A DNA stretch of 64,000 nucleotides from the NCBI GenBank assembly GCA_947581795.1, contig CANPVS010000004.1, positions 1 through 64,000 of the forward strand, written 5' to 3'. Shown here one piece after another: positions 42,201 through 49,565 of this stretch. Within the stretch, counting starts at the first letter, position 1; each line of letters begins with the position of its first letter. This stretch comes from an uncultured Oscillospiraceae bacterium (GTDB taxonomy: Bacteria > Bacillota > Clostridia > Oscillospirales > Oscillospiraceae). The notes below the pieces were generated by a model that saw only the letters and a program-made list of their open reading frames with translations, was not told the origin of the DNA and made no database searches. A program made the position numbers and the translations under genes.

Positions 42201-44687
42201 CTATGCCGCCGGCTGTTCGGTGGCCGGAGGCGCCTCGCCGCCGGTGTCAGGCTGCTGCTGTTCCGGCGCGTTGGTAGGTACCGCCGGCGCTTCGGTGGGC
42301 GGCGGAGGCGGCGCGTCGGTGGGTTCCGCCGGCACATCGGTGGGCGGCGTGGTCTCCTGGACCGGCGGGTCGGTAGCCACCGGCACGTCCGTGGGCGGCG
42401 TGGTCTCCTGCGCCGGCGGGGCCGTGTAATCCGGCGGCGTAGTGATGGTAGTGCCGCCGGGATCGCTGGTGGGCGGCGCCTCGCCGGTGGGAGGCGGCTC
42501 CTGGGAGTTGTTCGGCGTGGGCGGCGCCTCCTGGGTGGGGCTCACGCTGGGGCTGGGACTGTTCTTGCCATTGCCGAAGGCGTTGATCGCCTGGCCGATG
42601 GTGGGCGTGGGGAAGGCCCAGTAGCTCAGCCCCTCATGGATGCGGCTCATGACCTTCTGCCATATCTGGGCGGCGGGGTTGCCGTAGAAGTCCATGACGG
42701 CGTTATACTCGTAGCCCGTCCAGCAGGCGGCCACATAGTAGCGGGTGAAGCCCGTGAAATAACGGTCATACCTGTTGCTGGTGGTGCCCGTCTTGCCGGC
42801 CACGGCCTGGCCGTAGATCCGGGCCTCGGTACCGGTACCGCCCTCCACTGCGGCCTGCAGGACGTTGGCGATGTTCCAGGCGGTGTTCTCCTTCACGGCC
42901 ACGTGCCGCTCCGGCGCGTTCTCCAGGACGATGTTGCCGTCGCTGTCCCACACATAGGCGTACAGCCGTCCCTCCACCATAATGCCATCGTTGGCAAAAG
43001 CGGTGTAAGCCTGGGCCATCTCCAGGGGCGTGATGCCATAGGAGAGCTGCCCCAGAGCCAGGGGGGCGTAGGCGTAGTCGGTCAAGGTCCTCTGCGTGTC
43101 CGGGTCATAGTAATCCCGGACCAGGTTCTTGAAGCGGAACCGGTTGGTCAGGTAGTCCCAGGAGGCCGCAAGGCCCATCTTGTTCAGGGTCTGTGCCGCC
43201 ACGGTGTTCAAAGACGAGATGATGCCCTGACGGATGGTGGTCCAGCCCCGATAGGTGCCGCTGTCGTTGCGGGGGTACCAGTTGGGGCTGTTGGACAGCA
43301 CGATGTTGGGCGAGTCGTTGATGGGGGTGGTCTGGGTGATGAGGCCCAGGTCGAAGGCCGGCCCGTACACGGCCACAGGCTTGAAGGAGGATCCCGGCGG
43401 CCGGCGCAGTCTGGTGGCGAAGTTGTTGGTAAAGCTGCCCGTCTTGACGCCGGTGTCGCCCGCCAGGCCCAGAACGGAGCCGTCCTGGGGGTCCATGACC
43501 ACGATGGCGGAGCTCAGCTTTTGGCCGCTGGTGTTACGCCAGGGCTGGGGCAAATTTCCGGTGTTCTGGTAGATGTCGTCGATGATGCCCTGGACGCGCT
43601 TGTCCATGCAGCAGTAGATGTCGTAACCGCGGTTATAGATGAGGAATTCCGCCGCGTTCTCGGTGATGCCCTTTGCCGCGGCCAGGTCCTCGGTGAGCTG
43701 CCAGATCAGCGAGTCGATATAGTACGTGTTGGGAACGGTCTCCCGCTCCTCGCCCACGGCCCGCTTGAACACCAGCTGCTCGTTCTTGGCGGCCACATAC
43801 TCGTCGTTGGAGATATAGCCCTGCCGGTACATCTCCCAGAGGATGGTCTCCTGGCGCTGCTTGTTGCGGGCCTCGCTCTTGGGACCGATATAGGGGTCGT
43901 ACAGGGAGGGGTTGTTGGTGATGCCGATGAGGCTGGCGCACTCGGCCAGGTCCAGCTGCCAGACCTCCTTGCCGAAATACTCCCGGGCCGCGGCGCCTAC
44001 GCCGTAACAGCCCTCGCTCAGGTAGATCTCGTTGAGATACCAGGCGATGATCTCTTCCTTTGTATATCGCTTTTCAAATTCCAGGGCCCGGAACATCTCC
44101 AGCAGTTTTCGCTGGACGGTGACCTCGTCCTTGCCCGTCAGGTTCTTGATGAGCTGCTGGGTGATGGTGGAGCCGCCGAAGGTGTCGTTCATACTGAGGA
44201 ACATGTTGCCAAAGGCGCCCAGAGTACGCCACCAGTCCACGCCCTTGTGCTTATAGAACCGCTGGTCCTCGATGGCCACGGCGGCGTGCTCCAGGTCCTC
44301 GGGGATCTGGTCGTACTCCACCCAGAGGCGGTTCTCCGTGTAGTAGAGGGTGGCCAGCTCCTCCCACTGGTTGCTGCCGGCGCTGGTCTCCACCAGGATG
44401 CGGCTGGACATGTTGGAGGCCATCTCCTCCGGGGTCAGGTCCAGGCTGTCGGACAGGCAGGTCTTCACGTATACGGCGAAGATGCACGCGAACAAAAGCC
44501 CCGTGGTGATGAATACCAGAAACACGGTGAGGATGACCTTCATGGCGGTGCGCAGCACGAGGCCGGTCCCGGCGGCGGCGGTATCCACCACCGCCCCCGC
44601 GGCCCGGCGGACGCGGCGCATCTTCCGGCTGGTGTGCCAGGACCAGAAGGCCTGTATTTTTTCTTTGATCTTGCGGAATATATTCAC
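42201..44687 (-). CDS. Class A penicillin-binding protein (PBP1A type)
   Basis: 828 aa bifunctional peptidoglycan synthase. A basic cytoplasmic head, one membrane helix (about 48-72), a glycosyltransferase GT51 domain with VAIEDQRFYKHKGVDW (catalytic Glu) and GGSTITQQLIKNL, then a transpeptidase with SSFK (in PPGSSFKPV), SLN (in SSLNTVAAQ) and KTG (in AGKTGTT). The last 140 residues are Pro/Thr-rich and disordered. Start is GTG at 44687 with TTCGGAGGAACAGCT upstream. An extended -10 TGTTATACT lies about 90 bp upstream. Confidence 0.94.
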   Translation of the reverse strand: MNIFRKIKEKIQAFWSWHTSRKMRRVRRAAGAVVDTAAAGTGLVLRTAMKVILTVFLVFITTGLLFACIFAVYVKTCLSDSLDLTPEEMASNMSSRILVETSAGSNQWEELATLYYTENRLWVEYDQIPEDLEHAAVAIEDQRFYKHKGVDWWRTLGAFGNMFLSMNDTFGGSTITQQLIKNLTGKDEVTVQRKLLEMFRALEFEKRYTKEEIIAWYLNEIYLSEGCYGVGAAAREYFGKEVWQLDLAECASLIGITNNPSLYDPYIGPKSEARNKQRQETILWEMYRQGYISNDEYVAAKNEQLVFKRAVGEERETVPNTYYIDSLIWQLTEDLAAAKGITENAAEFLIYNRGYDIYCCMDKRVQGIIDDIYQNTGNLPQPWRNTSGQKLSSAIVVMDPQDGSVLGLAGDTGVKTGSFTNNFATRLRRPPGSSFKPVAVYGPAFDLGLITQTTPINDSPNIVLSNSPNWYPRNDSGTYRGWTTIRQGIISSLNTVAAQTLNKMGLAASWDYLTNRFRFKNLVRDYYDPDTQRTLTDYAYAPLALGQLSYGITPLEMAQAYTAFANDGIMVEGRLYAYVWDSDGNIVLENAPERHVAVKENTAWNIANVLQAAVEGGTGTEARIYGQAVAGKTGTTSNRYDRYFTGFTRYYVAACWTGYEYNAVMDFYGNPAAQIWQKVMSRIHEGLSYWAFPTPTIGQAINAFGNGKNSPSPSVSPTQEAPPTPNNSQEPPPTGEAPPTSDPGGTTITTPPDYTAPPAQETTPPTDVPVATDPPVQETTPPTDVPAEPTDAPPPPPTEAPAVPTNAPEQQQPDTGGEAPPATEQPAA

Positions 44688-44889
44688 AGCTGTTCCTCCG
44701 AACGCTCCCGGCTGTCAGTGATATGAGAGAGGGTCTGACATCTTTTGACACATTGATGTACAGACATGGTTAGTATAACACATTTTTCCCTGATTGTATA
44801 TCCTATTTGCAAAGAAAAGATGAACGCCTCCTTAAATCGGCGCATGTCCATACCCACGCCGGGGCATACTGTGGGCGGGAGGGATGGAC

Positions 44890-44994
44890 GTGGGACTGAA
44901 GAAGAGGCTCCTGCTGGGGGCGGCGCTTGTGCTGGCCGCCGCCTTGAGCGTACTGGCGGTGCTCCACGAGCTGGGACTGCTGCCCGGGGCGTGA
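44890..44994 (+). CDS. 34-aa single-helix membrane peptide
   Basis: GTG at 44890 sits 7 nt after GGGAGGG. The peptide has a basic start (MGLKKR), one hydrophobic helix (about 20 Leu/Ala/Val residues) and HELGLLPGA at the end. An ATG at 44884 is in frame but too close to the ribosome site. The helix and ribosome site are good evidence, but no homologue comes to mind. Function unknown, possibly a small membrane regulator. It lies between the PBP promoter and the DUF1292 gene. Confidence 0.45.
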   Translation: MGLKKRLLLGAALVLAAALSVLAVLHELGLLPGA

Positions 44995-45020
44995 AAGACG
45001 GTTTATCCCTATTTTCCCTC

Positions 45021-45049
45021 TTGCAATCTCCCGTCCCAGGCCTTATGAT
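45021..45049 (+). promoter_or_regulatory. Promoter of the DUF1292 gene
   Basis: TTGCAA (45021-45026), 17 bp, TATGAT (45044-45049). May also supply the 6S RNA by read-through. Confidence 0.65.
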
Positions 45050-45077
45050 AGAGGCAGGAAACAACAGGAGGAACAAC

Positions 45078-45377
45078 ATGGAGAGCGATTTTGGCGCCGA
45101 TTACGTCACCATCGAGGACGACGACGGCAACGAGTTCGAGCTGGAACACCTGAGCACCCTCCAATTCGAGGGCGACGAGTACATGGTCTTCCTCCCCGCC
45201 GACATGGACGAGGACGACCCGGATTACGGCTTCATCATCCTCCGGGTGGAGGAGGTGGACGGCGAGGAGCAGTTCGCGTCCGTGGACGACGACGAAAAAC
45301 TCCAGCGCATCTACGACTACTACATGGAACAAGTGTTCGCCGAGGAGGAGGACGCCTCCCTCCCCGACGAGGAGTGA
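45078..45377 (+). CDS. DUF1292 family protein
   Basis: 99 aa, very acidic. The family pattern YVTIEDDDGNEFELEHL, then FEGDEYMVFLPAD and ILRVEEVDGEEQFASVDDDEK matches DUF1292 (YrzB-like). ATG at 45078 has CAGGAGGAACAAC upstream, and the longer in-frame start at 44766 is unlikely. DUF1292 genes often sit beside alaS/ruvX clusters, but here the neighbour is a probable 6S RNA. Function unknown. Confidence 0.9.
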   Translation: MESDFGADYVTIEDDDGNEFELEHLSTLQFEGDEYMVFLPADMDEDDPDYGFIILRVEEVDGEEQFASVDDDEKLQRIYDYYMEQVFAEEEDASLPDEE

Positions 45378-45385
45378 CCTGAAAA

Positions 45386-45547
45386 GAAACCTGCCCTGTT
45401 CGTGGTCTCAAGGGCCCGATTGGACCCACATCTCTCATAAGGGACGCCATATACGGCGGCGGAGCGCAGGCCTCCCGGCCAAAAGCCGGACGTTGGAAGC
45501 ACAGAAACCGCCATGAGGCGACCCACCTGCCAAGCTGTGCAGGTTAC
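45386..45547 (+). ncRNA. ssrS: Probable 6S RNA
   Basis: A 162-nt region without an ORF that folds as one long rod. Closing stem AACCTGC (45388-45394) / GCAGGTT (45539-45545), next CCCTGTTCG and GGGCCC blocks like the 5' arm of 6S RNAs, an inner stem GGCGG / CCGCC, and an apical hairpin CCGGC CAAAA GCCGG. Size and rod shape fit 6S RNA, which binds RNA polymerase and mimics an open promoter. No own promoter is clear, and it may be processed from the DUF1292 transcript. The identification is by eye. Confidence 0.55.
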
Positions 45548-45575
45548 AAATCGGCCCCCACGGCAGGGCGGGCCC

Positions 45576-45652
45576 CGTCGGAGCAAAGGCGACTTTGCTC
45601 CGACGTTCGTATATATCCCACCCTATGGCGCGCCGGACCGGCGCGCCTTTTT
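45576..45652 (+). terminator. Two tandem hairpins, second a strong terminator
   Basis: CGTCGGAGCAAAG (45576-45588) / CTTTGCTCCGACG (45593-45605) is a perfect 13-bp stem. GGCGCGCCGG / CCGGCGCGCC (45627-45647) is a perfect 10-bp stem followed by TTTTT (45648-45652). Confidence 0.9.
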
Positions 45653-45661
45653 CATCCCTTT

Positions 45662-45675
45662 AAATGCGCGCATTT
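45662..45675. promoter_or_regulatory. Palindrome upstream of eda-kdgK, candidate operator
   Basis: AAATGCGCGCATTT is a perfect 14-bp palindrome, 56 bp before the -35 of the eda promoter. It could bind a dimeric regulator of uronate genes. I did not find the same sequence upstream of uxaC. Confidence 0.35.
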
Positions 45676-45730
45676 CCCACAAAACGGGCCGGTCCGATTT
45701 GACTAAAATGCCAAATGCGGCCGCGAGCCG

Positions 45731-45759
45731 TTGCTTTTTGCAATTTCTATAATTATAAT
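45731..45759 (+). promoter_or_regulatory. Promoter of eda-kdgK
   Basis: TTGCTT (45731-45736), 17 bp, TATAAT (45754-45759). Transcription starts near 45766, so the in-frame ATG at 45731 cannot be used. Confidence 0.75.
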
Positions 45760-45874
45760 ATTCGTGATCAACGCGTTCTTGGTGATTTTTCACCCCAGAA
45801 CGGACGCACATCCCGCTGAGAGAGCGCTTTCAGCATCCTACATACGACAATTCTTTGAAGGGAGAGAAGCAACC

Positions 45875-46513
45875 ATGAATGAAGTCCTCAACAAGCTCCA
45901 TGAGCTCGGCATCGTTCCCGTGGTCGTCATCGACGACGCGAAGGACGCCGTCCCCCTGGCCAAGGCCCTGATCGAGGGCGGTCTGCCCTGCGCGGAGGTC
46001 ACCTTCCGCACCGCCGCCGCCGCGGACGCCATCAAGGCCATCGCCGACAACTTCCCCGAGATGCTGGTGGGCGCCGGCACCGTGCTCACCACGGAGCAGG
46101 TGGACCGGGCCGTGGCGGCGGGCGCCAAGTTCATCGTCAGCCCCGGCACCAACCCCAAGGTCGTGAAATACTGCGTGGAGAAGAACATCCCCATCACCCC
46201 CGGCACCTGCAACCCCAGCGACGTGGAGCAGGCCCTGGAGTGCGGCGTGAACATCGTCAAGTTCTTCCCCGCTGAGCCCGCCGGCGGCCTGAAGTACATC
46301 AAGGCCATCGCCGCCCCCTATGTGGACGTGAAGTTCATGCCCACCGGCGGCATCAACGCCGCCAACGTCCGGGATTACCTGGCCTACAACAAGATCTGGG
46401 CCTGCGGCGGCAGCTGGATGGTGAAGGGCGACCTCATCAAAGCCGGCGATTTCGATAAGATCAAAGAGCTGACGGCCGAGGCCGTGCAGATCGTGAAGGA
46501 GGTACGTGGGTAA
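45875..46513 (+). CDS. eda: KDPG aldolase (2-keto-3-deoxy-6-phosphogluconate aldolase)
   Basis: 212 aa TIM barrel class I aldolase. The catalytic Lys lies in NIVKFFPAEP, Glu in CAEVTFRT, and the phosphate loop is FMPTGGIN. Splits KDPG into pyruvate and glyceraldehyde-3-phosphate. AAGGGAGAGAAGCAACC precedes the ATG. The stop overlaps the next start (TAATG), so it is coupled with kdgK. Completes the uronate pathway of the uxaCBA genes. Confidence 0.94.
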   Translation: MNEVLNKLHELGIVPVVVIDDAKDAVPLAKALIEGGLPCAEVTFRTAAAADAIKAIADNFPEMLVGAGTVLTTEQVDRAVAAGAKFIVSPGTNPKVVKYCVEKNIPITPGTCNPSDVEQALECGVNIVKFFPAEPAGGLKYIKAIAAPYVDVKFMPTGGINAANVRDYLAYNKIWACGGSWMVKGDLIKAGDFDKIKELTAEAVQIVKEVRG

Positions 46514-47541
46514 TGGCAAGAGTAGTCACTTTCGGCGAGCTGATGATCCGGCTCCAGCCCTACAACTATGAGCGCTTCGTCCAGGCGGACCACCTGGAGT
46601 TCTCCTTCGGCGGCGGCGAGGCCAACGTGGCCGTGTCCCTGGCCAACTACGGCATGGACGCGGTGTACGTGACCAAGCTCCCCGCCCACGCCATCGGCCA
46701 GGCCGCCGTGAACAGCCTGCGCCGGTACGGCGTGGACACCTCCATGATCACCCGGGGCGGCGACCGCGTGGGCATCTACTTCAACGAGAAGGGCGCCTCC
46801 CAGCGGGGCAGCGTGTGCATCTATGACCGCGCCCACTCCGCCATCCAGGAGGCCACTACCGCCGACTTCGACTGGGATAAGATCTTCGAGGGCGCCGACT
46901 GGTTCCACTTCACCGGCATCACCCCGGCCCTGGGCCCCAACGTGGTGGACATCTGCCGGGAGGCCTGCAAGGCCGCCAAGGCCAAGGGTGTGAAGATCTC
47001 CTGCGACCTGAACTACCGGGGCAAGCTGTGGACCCGGGAGCAGGCCCGGGCGGCCATGACCGACCTGTGCCAGTACGTGGACGTGTGCATCTCCAACGAA
47101 GAGGACGCCAAGGACGTGTTCGGTATCGAGGCAGAGAAGACCGACATCTACGCCGGCGAGATCAACCGGGAGGGCTACAAGTCCGTGGCCAAGCAGCTGG
47201 CGGACAAGTTCCACTTCGAGAAGGTGGCCATCACCCTGCGTGAGAGCCACTCCGCCTTCGACAACGGCTGGAGCGCCATGCTCTACGACGTGGCCAGCGG
47301 CGAGTACGCCTTCAGCAAGAAGTACGAGCTGCACATCATCGACCGCGTGGGCGGCGGCGACAGCTTCGGCGGCGGCCTCATCTACGCCCTGCTGTCGGGC
47401 AAGAGCACCCAGGCGGCGGTGGAGTTTGCCGTGGCGGCCTCCGCGCTGAAGCACTCCATCGAGGGCGACTACAACATGATGACCATCGCCGAGGTGGAGA
47501 AGCTGGCCGGCGGCGACGGCTCCGGCCGTATCCAGCGGTAA
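46513..47541 (+). CDS. kdgK: 2-keto-3-deoxygluconate kinase (PfkB family)
   Basis: 342 aa. PfkB signatures: SFGGGEANVAVSLANYGMD (residues about 35-53) and DRVGGGDSFGGGLIYALL (about 276-293) with the catalytic Asp. Gene order with eda strongly favours KDG as substrate. Phosphorylates KDG made by UxaA. Coupled to eda by the TAATG overlap. Confidence 0.92.
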   Translation: MARVVTFGELMIRLQPYNYERFVQADHLEFSFGGGEANVAVSLANYGMDAVYVTKLPAHAIGQAAVNSLRRYGVDTSMITRGGDRVGIYFNEKGASQRGSVCIYDRAHSAIQEATTADFDWDKIFEGADWFHFTGITPALGPNVVDICREACKAAKAKGVKISCDLNYRGKLWTREQARAAMTDLCQYVDVCISNEEDAKDVFGIEAEKTDIYAGEINREGYKSVAKQLADKFHFEKVAITLRESHSAFDNGWSAMLYDVASGEYAFSKKYELHIIDRVGGGDSFGGGLIYALLSGKSTQAAVEFAVAASALKHSIEGDYNMMTIAEVEKLAGGDGSGRIQR

Positions 47542-47562
47542 GAGATTTCCCTTATTTGGAAT

Positions 47563-47712
47563 GGCCCCCTCGTCAGAGGGGGTCATCTGCATCTCTGGGG
47601 CCTCCATGAAAGCCCAGCGCAGCGGGTTTCATGGGGAAAAGGAGAAGCCGCAGGCCACTCGAGCTTTGCCGCTTGCGGCGAAGGGAGACCTGGCCTGCGT
47701 GCTTCGACGCTT
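47563..47712. repeat. Half of repeat A joined to repeat B, copy 1
   Basis: GGCCCCCTCGTCAGAGGGGG (47563-47582) is the end palindrome of family A. From about 47598 to 47708 follows family B: CCATGAAA...TTTCATGG hairpin, TCGAGCTTTGCCGCTTGC and GGGAGACCTGG and TGCGTGCT. A second copy of B is nested in repeat A at 53692-53805. No ORF of its own. The promoter of the lipoprotein gene starts at its end. Confidence 0.7.
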
Positions 47713-47740
47713 TGACAGTCAGCAGATGGCGTGATATACT
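47712..47740 (+). promoter_or_regulatory. Promoter of the lipoprotein gene
   Basis: TTGACA (47712-47717), 17 bp, TATACT (47735-47740); near-perfect. It abuts the repeat. Confidence 0.85.
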
Positions 47741-47783
47741 GTGGAAAAATGTGATCGGCCCCACGGGAAGGGAGAAGCGCGAT

Positions 47784-49100
47784 ATGAAGAAAACTCTGGC
47801 GATACTGCTGGCGCTGGCGCTGTGCGCCGGTCTGTCCGGCTGCGGCCATTTCGTGTCCATCATGCCCGGCACGGAACCGGTGGCCGCGGACGCCACCCCC
47901 ACGCCGGAGGACGCCGGCGCTGGGGACGAGGCCGGATTCCGGGAGACGCCCCTTCTGGACTTCATGGGCTGGATCGGCTTCGCCGGCAGCTACTATGACG
48001 ACACCCCCGTGGCCCTCAGCATCCAGGTGGGCGACAGCTTCGCCTCCCCCATCTTCGACCGCGCCAGCATCATCACCGCCTGCGACACCCTGCGGGCCAT
48101 GACCGTCACCGGCCGGGCCGCCGACCCTGACCCCACCGCCGCGAGGACCGTGTTCACCCTCACCATGGAAAACGGCGACCAGCGGACCGTCACCTTCCTG
48201 GGCAGCGACGTGTCCCTCACCGGGGGCACCTATACCGTCACCGGCGGCGACGCCCTCTGGCGGCTCTCTTTCCCCGGCTATGGCGGCAGCTTCGATATCT
48301 TCGACCTCCACTACAGCGACGCCATCCGCTCCTTTGCCGACCAGTTTTACGAGAACACCCCCGTGTCCGTGGGCCGGCGGCAGAACGGCGGCGCCACCCT
48401 GACCAGCAAGGACCCGGCGGTGGTCCAGCAGGTTTTCTCCATCCTGGACAACGCCACCATCCAGCGGGTAGAGATGAACCCCGATCAGAACATCGACCTC
48501 ACCCAGACCACGGATTACGTCTTCACCATGCCCGACGCCTCCACCAGAACCATCTCCTTCGCGGGGCCATGTCTCGCCGTGACGGCGTCGGAGGCCTACG
48601 GCCCGGTGTACTACTGGCTCCAGGGCACGGAGAACCTGCCCTACGTGACGGTCCTGCCTGAAACCACCATCCCCACCTTCGACGGCGGTCAGCTGACCGC
48701 CCTGCGGGAGGACATCGCCCAGGCCCAGCAGGCCGCGGCCGGCACGCTGGACGGCGTCACCGTGCTGGGCGTGTACGTGGACTACAACATCAGCGGCCAT
48801 GATCCCGGATACCTCACCCTGAGCGGCAGCGTGGCCAACAGCTTCATCCAGCAGGTGACCTCTATCAACGCCTCCAGCGAGACCGTCCCGGCCGCCGGAG
48901 ACAGCATCACCGTGTTCGTCACCCTCTCCGACGAGCAGTCGGTGCCCATCATGGTTTTCGCCGGCGACTCCATCCAGCAGGTGGTGGGCGTCAACTACGC
49001 CTGCGACGCCAACGCCATGGCCAATCTGCGCAGCACCATCCTCCAGCTGGCCCAGGACTCCAGCAACGTGGGCCTCGTGGAGGGCAGCGGCACCAACTGA
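47784..49100 (+). CDS. Lipoprotein, unknown function
   Basis: 438 aa. Signal peptide with lipobox LSGC (Cys about residue 20). A short Pro/Thr/Glu linker precedes a large extracellular part of about 400 residues with repeated strand patterns. I recognise no domain with certainty. Sequences such as ITACDTLRAMTVTGRA and RTVTFLGSDV, repeated as two related halves, suggest two similar beta-rich domains. GGGAAGGGAGAAG lies before the ATG at 47784. Monocistronic. Confidence 0.75.
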   Translation: MKKTLAILLALALCAGLSGCGHFVSIMPGTEPVAADATPTPEDAGAGDEAGFRETPLLDFMGWIGFAGSYYDDTPVALSIQVGDSFASPIFDRASIITACDTLRAMTVTGRAADPDPTAARTVFTLTMENGDQRTVTFLGSDVSLTGGTYTVTGGDALWRLSFPGYGGSFDIFDLHYSDAIRSFADQFYENTPVSVGRRQNGGATLTSKDPAVVQQVFSILDNATIQRVEMNPDQNIDLTQTTDYVFTMPDASTRTISFAGPCLAVTASEAYGPVYYWLQGTENLPYVTVLPETTIPTFDGGQLTALREDIAQAQQAAAGTLDGVTVLGVYVDYNISGHDPGYLTLSGSVANSFIQQVTSINASSETVPAAGDSITVFVTLSDEQSVPIMVFAGDSIQQVVGVNYACDANAMANLRSTILQLAQDSSNVGLVEGSGTN

Positions 49101-49114
49101 CAAGTATAAAAACC

Positions 49115-49141
49115 GCCCGCACCGGTCTCCCGGAACGGACT
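49115..49141 (+). repeat. Direct repeat, left of toxin locus
   Basis: GCCCGCACCGGTCTCCCGGA and following CGGACT; 24 of 27 positions match the copy at 49469-49495, in the same orientation. Confidence 0.75.
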
Positions 49142-49169
49142 TGACAATTCCCGATAGGATGATTATACT
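49141..49169 (+). promoter_or_regulatory. Promoter of the antisense antitoxin RNA
   Basis: TTGACA (49141-49146), 17 bp, TATACT (49164-49169). No ORF follows. It drives a short RNA ending near 49263, against the toxin gene. Confidence 0.75.
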
Positions 49170-49175
49170 ATAAGC

Positions 49176-49263
49176 ACAAAAGCGCTGCCGGTTCCGGTCA
49201 GCCCTTAAAGGTCTTTGAAGTGATCGCCGAACTTGTCAGGGTTACCGGCGGTCACTTCTTTTT
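49176..49263 (+). ncRNA. Antisense RNA antitoxin candidate
   Basis: About 88 nt from the predicted start to a terminator: GAAGTGATCGCCG (49217-49229) / CGGCGGTCACTTC (49246-49258), then TTTTT. Its 3' end is complementary to the last codons and 3' untranslated region of the toxin mRNA, the RatA/TxpA-like layout. Inferred from promoter and terminator only. Confidence 0.6.
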
Positions 49264-49332
49264 GGCCTGAATGAACAGGCTGCAAATACCGATGATGACC
49301 AAACAAAGCTCAAGAACTTCGGATGTACTCAT
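49252..49332 (-). CDS. Holin-like type I toxin peptide
   Basis: 26 aa: MSTSEVLELCLVIIGICSLF then a basic tail IQAKKK. A single hydrophobic helix with an acidic-start and KKK tail matches the putative holin-like toxin family (TxpA/BsrG class), which depolarise the membrane. GGAAAGGGGGGCTGCCC precedes the ATG. The ribosome site and start can pair with leader GGGGGCAGC / CCCCCT (about 49350-49382), so translation is probably blocked in the full-length mRNA. An antisense RNA reads in from the other side. Confidence 0.65.
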   Translation of the reverse strand: MSTSEVLELCLVIIGICSLFIQAKKK

Positions 49333-49432
49333 GGGCAGCCCCCCTTTCCAGAGATCAGGGGGCAAGAAGCTGCCCCCTGCAGTAGAGGGCTGACCTTCGC
49401 CGACAGCGCGGGCCACATAGTGGCTTGCCTGC

Positions 49433-49461
49433 ATAGTATCACAGGAATCTCCATAAATCAA
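49433..49461 (-). promoter_or_regulatory. Promoter of the toxin mRNA
   Basis: On the minus strand, TTGATT (49461-49456), 17 bp, TACTAT (49438-49433), with a TGA extension. The leader of about 95 nt contains a GGGGGCA / TGCCCCC hairpin. Confidence 0.65.
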
Positions 49462-49468
49462 CATAAAT

Positions 49469-49495
49469 GCCCACACCGGTCTCCCGGAGCGGGCT
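49469..49495 (+). repeat. Direct repeat, right of toxin locus
   Basis: GCCCACACCGGTCTCCCGGA and following GCGGGCT, the partner of 49115-49141. The two copies start 354 bp apart and bracket the toxin-antitoxin locus. Confidence 0.75.
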
Positions 49496-49565
49496 GCAAA
49501 ATCGGCCAACATTCTTCGTCTGAGGGAGGCAAAAAACTGGCGGACACCGAAGTGTCCGCCATCTC

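Noticed and set aside
42075-44726. 883-aa open frame opposite the PBP gene
   Set aside because: Shadow of the PBP codons; no family features and no ribosome site.
45731-45874. N-terminal extension of eda
   Set aside because: The ATG at 45731 is inside the -35 box of the eda promoter.
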